A stretch of DNA of 64,000 nt from Limnohabitans sp. B9-3 (GCF_002778325.1 NZ_NESI01000001.1:124001-188000), one strand, 5' to 3'. Positions 42,433 to 52,344 are shown, numbered from the stretch's first letter. Notes: generated by a model not told the origin, from the sequence alone. Made by a program: numbers and translations.

Positions 42433-44597
42433 GCGCGCACCACACCCTGTCTCGTCGGTCTTTTGTGCTGAGCTCGGGCGGCATGGCTTTGGGCCTGTCG
42501 TTTGGCTTGACTCAAACCGAATTGGCCTTGGCGCAAAGCCAATCAGCCACCAACGCCAACTTTGCCCCCAACAGCTGGATCAACATTGCTGCCGATGGCA
42601 AAGTCACCCTGATGTCGCCAGGCGCCGAAATGGGCCAAGGCACCATGACCGCCATGCCCATGCTGCTGGCCGAAGAAATGGATTTGGATTGGGCTCAAGT
42701 GACTGTGGTGCAAGCCCCCAGCAACCCCAAGCTGTATGGTAACCCCCGCTTTGGCGGCGGCATGACCACGGGCGCTTCGCGCACGGTGCAAGGGTATTAC
42801 GAGCCGCTGCGCTTGGCGGGCGCCCAGGCGCGTTTGGTGATCGTGCAAGCCGCTGCCCAAAGCATGGGCGTGCCTGCGTCCGAGTTGCGCACCGAGGCCA
42901 GCCGCGTCATCCACACCAGTGGCCGTGCCATGACGTATGCCGAAGTGGCGCGTGTGGCGCAAGCGCCAGCCGAGTTGCCCAAAGTGGACAAGTCCATGCT
43001 CAAACCCATGAGCCAATTCCGTCTGATTGGCAAAGACATTCCGCGTGTGGATGTGCCTGCTAAATCGAGTGGCCAGGCGCAGTACGGCATGGACCAGCGC
43101 TTGCCGGGCATGCTGTGGGCCTCGGTCCTTCGCGCCCCCGTGCAAGGCGAGACGCCCGACAGCGTGGACGATGCTGCGGCACGCGCCATCCCTGGCGTCA
43201 AAAATGTGCTGCGCTTGCCTTATGGCGTGGCGGTGGTGGCTGACTCGTTCTTCACGGCCAAAAATGCCCGCGACAAACTCAAAGTGGTCTGGAGCCAAAA
43301 GTCCAAAGCGCGGGTGCAGTACTCAGACCAAATGCGTGTGGAGTACACCAAGCGTGCCCAAGACTTGAATGACAAGGGCGTCGACTTCCTCAAACACGGC
43401 GATGTGGGCCAGAAGCTGGCAGGTGCAGCCAAAACTTTTTCGGCCACGTTCACCACAGAAATTGTGAGCCACATTTGCCTCGAGCCTATGAACTGCACGG
43501 CTCGCGCCGAAGGTGACACGATCGAGGTGTGGGTGCCTTCCCAATCGGCCTCTTTTGTGATCGGGGCTGTGTCTGGGGCCGCAGGCTTCAAGCCAGAAAA
43601 CATCAAGGTCAACATCACCTTGATGGGGGGTGGTTTTGGACGCCGGGTCGAAGCGGACTACGCGGCCGATGCTGCCTTGGTAGCCAAGGCCATGCCAGGC
43701 ACGCCCATTCAGGTGATCTGGACCCGCGAAGACGACATGACCCATGACAAATACCGCCCGATGACGAGCCAACATTTGGTGGCTGGCGTGGACGCCAATG
43801 GCAAGATGGTCGGCTTGCTTCACCGCGTGGTGTCTGAAGGTATTTACGCAAGGGTTGCGCCCCCTCTTTTCAAGGCCTCCGGCGGCAAAGATTCCCCAGT
43901 TTTAGAAGGTGCCGAAATCACCTATGACATTGCCGATCACAACGTGCAGTTCATGATCGAAGAGCGTGGCATTCAAGCGGGCTTTTGGCGCGCCGTGGGT
44001 CCGGGTTACACCAAGTTTGCCATCGAGTCCTTGATTGACGAAGTGGCGCGCGGCGTGGGTGCAGACCCCTTGGCCTACCGCATTGACATGCTAGGAAAAA
44101 ATCCGCGCGGTCAAGCGGTTTTGAAAGCGGTCGGCGACATGGCGCAGTGGGGCAAGGCCAAGTTGCCCAAGGGCCACGCCCTAGGCCTGGCCTTTTCGGA
44201 CGCCTGGAACACCTATTGCGGCATGGTCGTGCAAGTGTCCCTGGTGGATGGACGCCCCCTCGTACACAAGGTTTGGACGGCTGTCGATTGCGGCCACGCC
44301 TTGCAACCACGCAATGTGCAGGCGCAAATGGAGGGATCGATCATCTTTGGTTTGTCGGCCGCACTGCATGAACGCATGGATTTCAGAGCTGGCGAGCCCG
44401 TGCAAACCAACTTGAATCGCTACACCGTGCTGCGTGCCCACGAAACGCCCGAAGTGTGGGTCAAGGTCATGCCGACCGACAACCACCCAGGTGGCGTGGG
44501 CGAGGTGGGTTTACCTCCCGTTGCACCGGCCATCTCCAATGCGCTGGCCACCCTCACGGGCAAGCGTCTGCGGGCATTGCCACTGCCGGTGATTTGA
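42429..44597 (+). CDS. iorB: Tat-exported isoquinoline 1-oxidoreductase-like beta (molybdenum) subunit
   Basis: A 722-residue periplasmic molybdopterin-binding subunit of the IorB/aldehyde-dehydrogenase type. The N-terminal twin-arginine signal SRRSFVLSSGG is followed by a hydrophobic stretch. Mo-site motifs include GAEMGQGTMTAMPML, GGGFGRR and GGVGEVGLPP with the catalytic Glu. It probably hydroxylates or oxidises an N-heterocycle or aldehyde in the periplasm; the substrate is unknown. The ATG at 42429 is used; a longer in-frame start would run through iorA. A strong terminator follows. Confidence 0.88.
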   Translation: MSAHHTLSRRSFVLSSGGMALGLSFGLTQTELALAQSQSATNANFAPNSWINIAADGKVTLMSPGAEMGQGTMTAMPMLLAEEMDLDWAQVTVVQAPSNPKLYGNPRFGGGMTTGASRTVQGYYEPLRLAGAQARLVIVQAAAQSMGVPASELRTEASRVIHTSGRAMTYAEVARVAQAPAELPKVDKSMLKPMSQFRLIGKDIPRVDVPAKSSGQAQYGMDQRLPGMLWASVLRAPVQGETPDSVDDAAARAIPGVKNVLRLPYGVAVVADSFFTAKNARDKLKVVWSQKSKARVQYSDQMRVEYTKRAQDLNDKGVDFLKHGDVGQKLAGAAKTFSATFTTEIVSHICLEPMNCTARAEGDTIEVWVPSQSASFVIGAVSGAAGFKPENIKVNITLMGGGFGRRVEADYAADAALVAKAMPGTPIQVIWTREDDMTHDKYRPMTSQHLVAGVDANGKMVGLLHRVVSEGIYARVAPPLFKASGGKDSPVLEGAEITYDIADHNVQFMIEERGIQAGFWRAVGPGYTKFAIESLIDEVARGVGADPLAYRIDMLGKNPRGQAVLKAVGDMAQWGKAKLPKGHALGLAFSDAWNTYCGMVVQVSLVDGRPLVHKVWTAVDCGHALQPRNVQAQMEGSIIFGLSAALHERMDFRAGEPVQTNLNRYTVLRAHETPEVWVKVMPTDNHPGGVGEVGLPPVAPAISNALATLTGKRLRALPLPVI

Positions 44598-44609
44598 TAG
44601 GCGCCTTTT

Positions 44610-44647
44610 AAAAAGGGGAAGACAAGGCTTTGTCTTCCCCTTTTTTT
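44610..44647 (+). terminator. Strong Rho-independent terminator after iorB
   Basis: A perfect 16-base stem (AAAAAGGGGAAGACAA and its complement) around GGCT, ending in a run of seven T residues. It closes the cox-ior block 13 bases after iorB. Confidence 0.95.
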
Positions 44648-44698
44648 GTGCGTACGGATTTCATGGCGGTAAAGTTCCCATCTACTACAATCATCGCC

Positions 44699-44800
44699 AT
44701 GTTTCATGCCCGCTCGTTCTCTATGAACTTCACATGCCCAGCATCGCTGGCGGCTAGTGCGCGCATGATCACCCTCAAAACCACGACCATTAAGGGCTGA
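44699..44800 (+). other. Candidate Thr/Ile/Lys-rich leader peptide upstream of asd
   Basis: A 33-codon open frame from an ATG at 44699, whose last 11 codons (possibly translated alone from an ATG at 44765) read MITLKTTTIKG then stop. Eight of these 11 residues are Thr, Ile or Lys, end products of the aspartate pathway. TACAAT at 44686-44691 may be the -10. No clear ribosome site is visible before either ATG, so translation is uncertain. Confidence 0.4.
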
Positions 44801-44806
44801 ACAGCT

Positions 44807-44869
44807 CCGGTTCGTCGTGCGCCCCCCGGCCAGACGAGCCGGGCAAACAGCCTGGTCTGGGACTGTTTT
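44807..44869 (+). promoter_or_regulatory. Candidate transcription attenuator of asd
   Basis: Three mutually exclusive hairpins follow the leader frame: 44807-44816 with 44833-44842 (ten pairs, one G-U); 44830-44835 with 44855-44860 (six pairs); and 44845-44850 with 44863-44868 (AAACAG/CTGTTT plus inner CC/GG) followed by a short T-run. This is the 1:2, 2:3, 3:4 logic of amino-acid attenuators. Read by eye, energies not computed. Confidence 0.4.
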
Positions 44870-44893
44870 CTACATTTGTAAAGGCGTTGAAAA

Positions 44894-46024
44894 ATGAGCA
44901 AGTTAGTAGGTTTAGTCGGTTGGCGCGGCATGGTCGGTTCGGTATTGATCGATCGTATGGTTCAAGAAAAAGATTTCGATCTGATCGAACCCGTGTTTTT
45001 CTCCACGTCGAATGCAGGCGGCAAAGCCCCCGCGCAAGCCAAGAACGAAACCACGCTCAAAGATGCCAACGACATTGAAGCCCTGAAAAAGTGCGACATC
45101 GTGCTCACTTGCCAAGGCGGCGACTACACCAAAGAGGTGTACCCCAAGCTGCGCGCTGCAGGCTGGAACGGCCACTGGATTGACGCAGCGTCTAGCCTGC
45201 GCATGGCTGACGACGCCGTGATCATCTTGGACCCTGTCAACCGCAACGTCATCGACAGCGCGCTGGGCCAAGGCGGTAAAAACTGGATCGGCGGCAACTG
45301 CACCGTGAGCTTGATGCTCATGGGCTTGGGCGGTTTGTTCCAACACAACATGGTCGAGTGGGTCAGCGCCATGACGTACCAAGCGGCTTCGGGCGCGGGT
45401 GCACAAAACATGCGCGAGTTGCTGAGCCAAATGGGCGCTTTGCACGATGCCGTCAAAGACGACTTGGCCAACCCTTCTTCTGCCATCTTGGACATCGATC
45501 GCAAAGTGTCGGCCACCATGCGCAGCGCCGAGTTCCCCACCAAAAACTTCCGCAACACCGCGTTGGCTGGCAGCTTGATCCCTTGGATCGACGTGCCCGT
45601 GGAGCACGGCCAAAGCAAAGAAGAGTGGAAGGGCGGCGCTGAGTGCAACAAGATCTTGGGCAACCCAGCGTTCCGCACGGCGGGCTCTATCCCCATCGAC
45701 GGTTTGTGCGTGCGCATTGGCGCCATGCGCTGCCACTCACAAGGCTTGACCATCAAGCTGAAAAAAGATGTGCCGATGGACGAGATCGAAAGCATCTTGG
45801 CCAGCGCGAACGACTGGGTCAAAGTGGTGCCCAACGTGCGCGAGATCAGCGAACGTGACCTCACACCTGCCGCCGTGACCGGTACTTTGACCGTTCCCGT
45901 GGGCCGTTTGCACAAAATGGCGATGGGTAACGACTACTTGGGCGCCTTCACCGTGGGTGACCAGCTCTTGTGGGGCGCTGCCGAACCACTACGCAGAATG
46001 TTGCGAATCTTGCTAGAAAGTTAA
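44894..46024 (+). CDS. asd: Aspartate-semialdehyde dehydrogenase
   Basis: A 376-residue NADPH-dependent enzyme reducing aspartyl phosphate to aspartate semialdehyde, the branch point to lysine, methionine, threonine, isoleucine and diaminopimelate. N-terminal [18 protein letters not shown] is the nucleotide fold; the catalytic cysteine is in [12 protein letters not shown] near 137 and [10 protein letters not shown] provides the later catalytic residues. It is first in a conserved asd-fimV-truA-trp series. The 296-base upstream gap holds a candidate attenuator. Confidence 0.97.
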   Translation: MSKLVGLVGWRGMVGSVLIDRMVQEKDFDLIEPVFFSTSNAGGKAPAQAKNETTLKDANDIEALKKCDIVLTCQGGDYTKEVYPKLRAAGWNGHWIDAASSLRMADDAVIILDPVNRNVIDSALGQGGKNWIGGNCTVSLMLMGLGGLFQHNMVEWVSAMTYQAASGAGAQNMRELLSQMGALHDAVKDDLANPSSAILDIDRKVSATMRSAEFPTKNFRNTALAGSLIPWIDVPVEHGQSKEEWKGGAECNKILGNPAFRTAGSIPIDGLCVRIGAMRCHSQGLTIKLKKDVPMDEIESILASANDWVKVVPNVREISERDLTPAAVTGTLTVPVGRLHKMAMGNDYLGAFTVGDQLLWGAAEPLRRMLRILLES

Positions 46025-46047
46025 CAAAAAGAGTTAATATAGCAAAT

Positions 46048-47694
46048 ATGAACAGTCAAGCTTACATTCATTCTTCATGGTTCAAACGCTCCACGCTGTG
46101 TGCCGCCTTGGCACTCAGTTTGGTTGGTAATGCGCAAGCATTGACCTTGAGTCGCCCTCTGGTTCAGTCCAAGCAAGGTGAAGCCTTGCGGGCTGAAATT
46201 GACATCATTGATCTCATCCCCAGCGAAGAAGTTGAATTGCAAGCAGGACTCGCCACCCCCGAGGCCTACCGTGCTGCGCGCATGGAATTACCGCGAAGTG
46301 GTGGCAACCCGATGGATGTGGTCGTTCAATTGCAACGCCGCCCTGACGGACGCCCTTACCTCAAAATCACCAGCCCCCAAGCGGTCAACTCGAATTTCAT
46401 TGACCTGCTGCTGGTCTTGCAATGGGCCACGGGCCGCTCGTTGCGTGATGTGAGTTTGTCTCTAGAGGACGGGCGTGCCAACAGCGCCAAACCAGCACTG
46501 CCTCTGCTCATGCCTGCTGATCTGCAGAACACCGCAGAAAAGCCAAGCGCCAGAGCACCGCAGGCCCCCATGCCTGTGGCAGCAGCCGTGACGAAAGAGG
46601 ATCAACGCGTGGGTGTTCAGCAAGGTGACACCGCAGGTCAGATTGCCAAAGAGAACTTGGCACCCGGTGCGTCTCTCGATCAAATGCTGCTTGCCATGCT
46701 GCGCGGCAACCCCACGGCCTTCGTTGAGTCCAATGTGAACCGCCTTAAAACAGGTGCTTTGCTCACCTTGCCCTCGGCGCAAGAGGCCACCAGCGTGTCA
46801 CGCGAAGAAGCACGCAAAGCCATTCAAATTCAAGCCGAAGATTTCCGCGAATATCGCGCCCGCTTGGCAGCCACCCAGGTCGGTGGAGAAACGCCCAAAG
46901 CCTCGCGGACTTCAGAGGGTAAATTGGATGCCCAAGTCAGCCCCAAGGCTGACAGCACCGAAGACAAGCTCACGCTGACCAAGCCGGGCAAAGACGCGCC
47001 AGAAGAAAAAGTTGCCAAACAACTTGAAGTGCAGGACGTGGCGTCCCGAGCCTCGGAAATCAGCCAAAACATGGCTGATCTCAGCAAGTTGGTGGCTGCA
47101 GTCACCGCTTCCAGCGCCTCCGACACCGCTGCCGTTTCGGCCAATGTGGTTGTGCCCGAACCAGCGCAAGACGCTGACGAGGACACCCTCAAAGCTTGGA
47201 TGTCACACCCCTTGGCCCCGCTGGGAGCAGGCGGTTTGGTGTCCATCATGGCCATCATTGGTCTGTGGCTAAGCCGTGGTCGCCGAAGCACCAAAGACGA
47301 TGCACCCGAAGCGATCAAGCCGCTGAATGTGAATTTCGACTTGGACTTGCCCAAGTTCGACAACGACCCCAACCACCGACAAGACCCTTCCCACGAAGAC
47401 GCCGTGGCAGCCGCCGAGCCTGAAGCGCAAGCCAACGCCGAAACAGCGGAGGCCCCAGTTGCCTCCACGCCCGCACAACCTGCCGTCCGCCCCACCATGA
47501 CCATGCCCAGCGTTTCGCTGGACCTCGATCTGGCCAGCGAAGCCGACCCTTTCCAAGTCCGCATGGACTTGGCCGAAGAGCTGTGGAAACTGGGCCAACA
47601 CCACACCAGCCGTGCGCTGATGGAAGAGGTGATGCAAGAGTCCAACGGCGCCACCCAAGCCAAAGCCAAGCAGTGGCTGGCTGACAGAGCGTAA
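46048..47694 (+). CDS. fimV: FimV-family peptidoglycan-associated membrane protein (short form)
   Basis: A 548-residue protein. Signal peptide (RSTLCAALALSLVGNAQA), then the FimV N-terminal domain (SRPLVQSKQGEALRAEIDIIDL), a LysM-like segment around residues 180-260, a region rich in Ser/Ala/Lys, one transmembrane helix (PLGAGGLVSIMAIIGLWL, about 410) and a short C-terminal FimV motif (FQVRMDLAEELWKLGQ...ALMEEV). Family members often exceed 800 residues, so the cytoplasmic TPR part is reduced. In relatives it organises polar type IV pili. The start at 46048 gives a proper signal peptide. Confidence 0.88.
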   Translation: MNSQAYIHSSWFKRSTLCAALALSLVGNAQALTLSRPLVQSKQGEALRAEIDIIDLIPSEEVELQAGLATPEAYRAARMELPRSGGNPMDVVVQLQRRPDGRPYLKITSPQAVNSNFIDLLLVLQWATGRSLRDVSLSLEDGRANSAKPALPLLMPADLQNTAEKPSARAPQAPMPVAAAVTKEDQRVGVQQGDTAGQIAKENLAPGASLDQMLLAMLRGNPTAFVESNVNRLKTGALLTLPSAQEATSVSREEARKAIQIQAEDFREYRARLAATQVGGETPKASRTSEGKLDAQVSPKADSTEDKLTLTKPGKDAPEEKVAKQLEVQDVASRASEISQNMADLSKLVAAVTASSASDTAAVSANVVVPEPAQDADEDTLKAWMSHPLAPLGAGGLVSIMAIIGLWLSRGRRSTKDDAPEAIKPLNVNFDLDLPKFDNDPNHRQDPSHEDAVAAAEPEAQANAETAEAPVASTPAQPAVRPTMTMPSVSLDLDLASEADPFQVRMDLAEELWKLGQHHTSRALMEEVMQESNGATQAKAKQWLADRA

Positions 47695-47697
47695 ACC

Positions 47698-48495
47698 ATG
47701 CGCTTGGCCATGGGCTTGAGCTACAACGGCCAAGCCTACGAAGGGTGGCAGAGCCAGTTGTCTGGCAAGACGGTGCAAGACCGTCTGGAAGCCGCCCTCC
47801 AAAAATTCACCCAAACGCGCGTTCAAACCCTGTGCGCGGGCCGAACTGACTCTGGCGTGCACGGCCTCATGCAGGTGGTTCACTTTGACACCGACCTCGA
47901 GCGCACAGATCAGTCATGGTTGCGCGGCACCAACCGTTACCTGCCCTTGGACATCGCGGTGCAATGGGCCCGCGAAGTGCCCCGTGAATTCCACTGCCGA
48001 GGCAGCGCCATTTCTAGGCGTTATGCCTATGTGCTGCTCGAATCTGCCGTGCGTCCCAGCGTTGAAGTGGGCCGCGTGGGCTGGATCTATCGCCCGCTTG
48101 ACCTGCAAGCCATGCAACAAGCCGCGCAGTATTTGATGGGCGAACACGACTTCACCTCATTCCGCGCCTCGAGCTGCCAAGCGCTGACGCCCGTCAAAAC
48201 CATGACGCACATCGCGATCAGCCGCAAAAGCACCTCGCCCAACACCGCCTATTGGCGCTTTGAGTTCGAAGCCAGCGCGTTTTTGCACCACATGATTCGC
48301 AACCTCATGGGCTGCTTTGTCAAGATTGGCACCGGTGATAAACCGCCCGAGTGGATGGCCGAAGTACTGGCCGCCCGCGACCGCGATGCCGCCGCCCCCA
48401 CTTTCAGCCCCGACGGTCTGTACTTCTTAGGCCCTCGCTACGAAGACCATTGGGGCTTGCCGGAGCGCACGGCTGCGTATGATTCGCTGCCATGA
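47698..48495 (+). CDS. truA: tRNA pseudouridine(38-40) synthase
   Basis: A 265-residue TruA converting uridine to pseudouridine at positions 38-40 of tRNA anticodon arms. MRLAMGLSYNGQAYEGWQ starts the fold, the catalytic Asp is in AGRTDSGVHG, and the FEASAFLHHMIRNLMG motif is intact. It begins three bases after fimV and overlaps trpF by four bases. Confidence 0.96.
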   Translation: MRLAMGLSYNGQAYEGWQSQLSGKTVQDRLEAALQKFTQTRVQTLCAGRTDSGVHGLMQVVHFDTDLERTDQSWLRGTNRYLPLDIAVQWAREVPREFHCRGSAISRRYAYVLLESAVRPSVEVGRVGWIYRPLDLQAMQQAAQYLMGEHDFTSFRASSCQALTPVKTMTHIAISRKSTSPNTAYWRFEFEASAFLHHMIRNLMGCFVKIGTGDKPPEWMAEVLAARDRDAAAPTFSPDGLYFLGPRYEDHWGLPERTAAYDSLP

Positions 48496-49172
48496 ACCGC
48501 ACCCGCATCAAAATCTGTGGCCTCACCCGTGAGCAAGACGTCGCCGAGGCCGTAGCCGCTGGTGTCGACGCCATTGGCTTTGTGATCTACGCCAAAAGCG
48601 CCCGTGCCGTCACCGCTGAACGCGCTGGCGAGTTGGCCCGTCTGCTGCCCGCATTCGTCACGCCGGTGCTGCTGTTTGTGAACGAAACACCCGAAGCCAT
48701 CGCCCGTGCCTGCGCCCAAGTGCCGGGGGCCTGGTTGCAGTTTCATGGCGACGAAACGCCCCACGAATGTCGCCAAATCGCCCAAAGTTTGGGCCGCTGC
48801 TGGCTCCGTGCTGCGCGCATACCCTTAGAACCCGTGCCAGGCGAGCCCGCGTTTGACCTCGTAAAATACGCGCAAGATTACTTAGACGCCCAAGCGGTGC
48901 TGCTCGACGCCCATGTCGACGGTTACGGCGGCGGCGGCAAAACATTCAATTGGTCACAGCTTCCTCAAAACGTCAACGCTCACCTCGTCTTGTCTGGTGG
49001 ACTCAACGCTGCCAACGTGACCGATGGCATTCGCGCGCTGCGTGACCGTGGCTTGTCGCTTGCGGTCGACGTGAGCTCTGGCGTTGAATCGGCCAAAGGC
49101 ATCAAAGATGCGGCCAAGATTCACGAATTCGTCAGAGCCGTTCGCGCAGCAGACGCAGAGCACCCGCTCTAA
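48492..49172 (+). CDS. trpF: Phosphoribosylanthranilate isomerase
   Basis: A 226-residue TIM-barrel isomerase of tryptophan synthesis. RIKICGLTREQDV with the catalytic Cys at the N-terminus, the catalytic Asp in LLDAHVDGYGGGGKTFNW, and LSGGLNAANV near the phosphate site. ATGA overlap with truA. Confidence 0.96.
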   Translation: MNRTRIKICGLTREQDVAEAVAAGVDAIGFVIYAKSARAVTAERAGELARLLPAFVTPVLLFVNETPEAIARACAQVPGAWLQFHGDETPHECRQIAQSLGRCWLRAARIPLEPVPGEPAFDLVKYAQDYLDAQAVLLDAHVDGYGGGGKTFNWSQLPQNVNAHLVLSGGLNAANVTDGIRALRDRGLSLAVDVSSGVESAKGIKDAAKIHEFVRAVRAADAEHPL

Positions 49173-49204
49173 ACACACTCCCCTTTTTGTTTGAAGCTCT
49201 TGGG

Positions 49205-49227
49205 CTGACTGCGATGACAGCAGTTAG
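49205..49227 (+). repeat. Short inverted repeat in the trpF-trpB gap
   Basis: CTGACTGC and GCAGTTAG pair over eight positions (one G-U) around GATGACA, 27 bases before trpB. Without a T-run it may be an RNA hairpin affecting trpB translation. Confidence 0.3.
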
Positions 49228-49253
49228 CACCAGACATATTTTGTAGGCACCCT

Positions 49254-50543
49254 ATGTCGAACTACCAACAACCCGATGCCAAAGGCCACTTTGGCATTTA
49301 CGGCGGCAGCTTCATCAGCGAAACGCTGACTCACGCGATTGAAGAGCTCAAAGACGCGTACGCCAAATACCAATACGACCCCGCTTTCATTGCCGAGTTC
49401 AAAAATGAGTTGGCGCACTTTGTGGGCCGCCCTTCGCCCATTTACCACGCGGCCCGCATGAGCCGCGAAATGGGTGGCGCGCAAATCTTCTTCAAACGTG
49501 AAGATTTGAACCACACCGGCGCACACAAAATCAACAACACCATCGGCCAAGCCATGCTGGCCAAGCGCATGGGCAAGCCCCGCGTGATTGCCGAAACAGG
49601 CGCAGGCCAACACGGCGTGGCCACGGCCACCATCTGCGCGCGCTACGGCCTGGAGTGCGTGGTCTACATGGGCGCAGAAGACGTGAAGCGTCAAAGCCCC
49701 AACGTGTACCGCATGAAGCTCTTGGGCGCGACTGTGGTGCCCGTGGAGAGCGGCAGCCGCACCCTCAAAGACGCGCTGAACGAAGCCATGCGTGACTGGG
49801 TGGCCAACGTGGACAACACCTTCTACATCATTGGCACTGTGGCGGGGCCTCACCCCTACCCGATGATGGTGCGCGATTTCCAAAGCGTGATTGGCGAAGA
49901 GTGTCTTGTGCAAATGCCTGAGATGTTCAAAAGCCTGCAGATGGCAGAACAACAACCCGACGCCGTGCTGGCCTGCGTGGGCGGTGGCAGCAATGCCATG
50001 GGCATCTTCTACCCCTACATCAACCACGCCAACACACGCCTCATTGGCGTGGAAGCCGCGGGCGAAGGCATGGACACCGACCGCCACTCGTGCTCATTGC
50101 AGCTGGGCGCGCCTGGCGTTTTGCACGGCAACCGCACCTACATCTTGCAAGACGAGAACGGCCAAATCACCGAGACGCACAGCGTGAGCGCTGGCCTCGA
50201 CTACCCTGGCGTGGGCCCCGAGCACGCGTTTCTCAAAGACATTGGCCGCGCCGAGTACGTGGGCATCACCGACACAGAAGCACTGGACGCTTTCCACTAT
50301 CTGTGCCGCACCGAGGGACTCATCCCCGCACTCGAATCCAGCCATGCCGTGGCCTACGCGATGAAGCTGGCCAAGACCATGAAGCCCGAGCAGTCGATCT
50401 TGATCAACCTGTCTGGCCGTGGCGACAAAGACATTGGCACCGTGGCCGACCTGAGCAATGCTGACTTCTTCTGCCGCCCCAGCTGCCAAGGCCAAACGGT
50501 CAAAGGTGGCCCTGCCGAACAGACCGTGAAATTTGTGAAGTGA
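49254..50543 (+). CDS. trpB: Tryptophan synthase beta chain
   Basis: A 429-residue PLP enzyme joining indole and serine. [13 protein letters not shown] at the start; the PLP lysine is in HTGAHKINN near 90; [10 protein letters not shown] binds the cofactor phosphate; [12 protein letters not shown] is near the end. It forms the alpha2beta2 complex with TrpA, encoded nine bases downstream. Confidence 0.97.
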   Translation: MSNYQQPDAKGHFGIYGGSFISETLTHAIEELKDAYAKYQYDPAFIAEFKNELAHFVGRPSPIYHAARMSREMGGAQIFFKREDLNHTGAHKINNTIGQAMLAKRMGKPRVIAETGAGQHGVATATICARYGLECVVYMGAEDVKRQSPNVYRMKLLGATVVPVESGSRTLKDALNEAMRDWVANVDNTFYIIGTVAGPHPYPMMVRDFQSVIGEECLVQMPEMFKSLQMAEQQPDAVLACVGGGSNAMGIFYPYINHANTRLIGVEAAGEGMDTDRHSCSLQLGAPGVLHGNRTYILQDENGQITETHSVSAGLDYPGVGPEHAFLKDIGRAEYVGITDTEALDAFHYLCRTEGLIPALESSHAVAYAMKLAKTMKPEQSILINLSGRGDKDIGTVADLSNADFFCRPSCQGQTVKGGPAEQTVKFVK

Positions 50544-50551
50544 GCCGCACC

Positions 50552-51361
50552 ATGAGCCGCATTGACACCACCCTCGCCGCCCTTAAGGCCCAAGGCCGCA
50601 AGGCCCTCATTCCCTATGTGATGGCCGGCTTCCCGCAAGCCAACATCACACCCGCCCTCATGCACGGCATGGTGGACGCAGGCGCAGACATCATCGAACT
50701 GGGTGTTCCTTTTAGCGATCCAATGGCCGACGGCGCTGTGATTCAAAAAGCAGGCGAAGCCGCGCTGCGTTTTGGCGTTGGCACAACCCAAGTGCTGGAC
50801 ATGGTGCGCGAATTCCGCCAAACCAACACCACCACCCCCGTGGTGCTGATGGGCTACGCCAACCCCGTGGAGTGCTACAACCTCAAGCACGGCAAAGATT
50901 CGTTCGTCAAAGATGCTTCTGCCGCTGGCGTAGACGGCGTTCTCATCGTCGACTATCCACCCGAAGAGTGTGAAGAGTTTGCGGCCACCTTGCGCGCCCA
51001 CAGCATGGACCTGATCTTCTTGCTCGCGCCCACCAGCACCGACAAGCGCATGGAGCAAGTGGCACGCGTTGCCAGCGGCTACGTGTATTACGTGTCGCTC
51101 AAAGGCGTGACCGGCGCTGGCAACCTCGACACCGACGCCGTGGAAGCCATGCTGCCGCGCATCCGCCATCATGTGCATATTCCCGTGGGTGTAGGCTTTG
51201 GCATTCGCGATGCCGCCACCGCCGCCGCTGTGGGCCGCGTGGCCGACGCCGTGGTGATTGGCAGCCGCATCATCCAGCTGCTCGAAGCCGCGCCAGCAGG
51301 CCAAGAAGTGGCGGCGGCGCATGCGTTTTTGACGGGCATTCGACAAGCGTTGGACGCTTAA
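50552..51361 (+). CDS. trpA: Tryptophan synthase alpha chain
   Basis: A 269-residue TIM-barrel enzyme releasing indole from indoleglycerol phosphate. The catalytic Glu is in [15 protein letters not shown] with the Asp in [19 protein letters not shown] binds the phosphate. A GTG four codons upstream (50540) overlaps the trpB stop and is an alternative start. Confidence 0.96.
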   Translation: MSRIDTTLAALKAQGRKALIPYVMAGFPQANITPALMHGMVDAGADIIELGVPFSDPMADGAVIQKAGEAALRFGVGTTQVLDMVREFRQTNTTTPVVLMGYANPVECYNLKHGKDSFVKDASAAGVDGVLIVDYPPEECEEFAATLRAHSMDLIFLLAPTSTDKRMEQVARVASGYVYYVSLKGVTGAGNLDTDAVEAMLPRIRHHVHIPVGVGFGIRDAATAAAVGRVADAVVIGSRIIQLLEAAPAGQEVAAAHAFLTGIRQALDA

Positions 51362-51423
51362 ATCACAAGCGCCCCCGCCCGTTAAAATCAAAGCATTCCA
51401 AAAGAACTGACGAAAGGCTCACC

Positions 51424-52296
51424 ATGAGTTGGCTCGAAAAACTGCTGCCCCCCAAAATTCAACACACCGACCCCGCAGACCGCCGCAGCGTGCCTGAAGG
51501 TGTGTGGGTGAAGTGCCCCAGCTGCGAGACCGTGCTCTACAAGAGCGACTTGCAAGCCAACCACAACGTCTGCCCCACTTGCAGCCACCACCACCGCATG
51601 AGCGCGCGCGACCGACTGGACATGTTCCTTGACGCCGAAGGCCGCTACGAAATCGGCCAAGAAGTGCTACCGGTGGACCCCTTGAAGTTCAAGGACAGCC
51701 GCAAGTACCCCGAGCGCCTCAAAGAAGCCATGCAAAACACCGGCGAAACCGACGCTATGGTGGTCATGGGTGGTGCGGTGCACAACATCAACGTGGTTGT
51801 GGCCTGTTTTGAATTCGACTTCATGGGCGGTTCGATGGGCTCGGTCGTGGGCGAGCGCTTTGTGCGCGGCGTGCACACCGCCATTGAGCAAAAAGTACCG
51901 TTCATTTGCTTCACCGCCACCGGTGGCGCACGCATGCAAGAGGGCTTGCTCTCGCTCATGCAAATGGCCAAAACCAACGCATCCCTCACCCGCTTGTCCA
52001 AAAAAGGCTTGCCCTACATCGCCGTGTTGACCGACCCCACCATGGGCGGCGTGTCAGCCGGTTTTGCCTTTGTGGGTGATGTGGTCATCGCCGAACCCAA
52101 CGCCCTGATCGGCTTTGCCGGCCCACGCGTGATCGAAAGCACCGTGCGCGTGACCTTGCCAGCTGGCTTCCAGCGCGCGGAATTTTTGCAAGAAAAAGGC
52201 GCCATCGACATGATTTGCGACCGTCGCGAACTGCGCAAAACCATCGCCAGCACGCTGGCTATGTTGTTGCGACAGCCGGCGGATGTGGTGGTTTGA
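51424..52296 (+). CDS. accD: Acetyl-CoA carboxylase carboxyltransferase beta subunit
   Basis: A 290-residue subunit that, with AccA, transfers CO2 from biotin to acetyl-CoA, the first step of fatty acid synthesis. A four-cysteine zinc ribbon (CPSC at about 35, CPTC at about 54) precedes the crotonase-fold core with [18 protein letters not shown] and [11 protein letters not shown]. It closes the trp series and is followed by a strong terminator. Confidence 0.97.
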   Translation: MSWLEKLLPPKIQHTDPADRRSVPEGVWVKCPSCETVLYKSDLQANHNVCPTCSHHHRMSARDRLDMFLDAEGRYEIGQEVLPVDPLKFKDSRKYPERLKEAMQNTGETDAMVVMGGAVHNINVVVACFEFDFMGGSMGSVVGERFVRGVHTAIEQKVPFICFTATGGARMQEGLLSLMQMAKTNASLTRLSKKGLPYIAVLTDPTMGGVSAGFAFVGDVVIAEPNALIGFAGPRVIESTVRVTLPAGFQRAEFLQEKGAIDMICDRRELRKTIASTLAMLLRQPADVVV

Positions 52297-52310
52297 ACTT
52301 CCAGTGCTCA

Positions 52311-52344
52311 AATCACAAAAGGCCCTTCGGGGCCTTTTGTGATT
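52311..52344 (+). terminator. Terminator hairpin after accD
   Basis: AATCACAAAAGGCCC and its exact complement flank a TTCG tetraloop, a 15-base perfect stem whose T-rich right arm provides the termination tract; near-symmetrical, so it may act in both directions. Confidence 0.88.

Noticed and set aside
44807..44820. CCGGTTCGTC in the asd leader as a tRNA T-arm
   Set aside because: The surrounding bases do not form acceptor, D or anticodon arms; it is better explained as an attenuator stem.
44704..44931. Minus-strand 75-codon frame in the asd leader
   Set aside because: No motif, runs into the asd start, and is explained by the GC-rich leader structure.
46021..46037. TTAACAAAAAGAGTTAA before fimV, similar to the element at 11476
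   Set aside because: Only an 11-base A-rich match and a 5-base repeat; no -10 at the right distance before the start codon, so probably coincidence.
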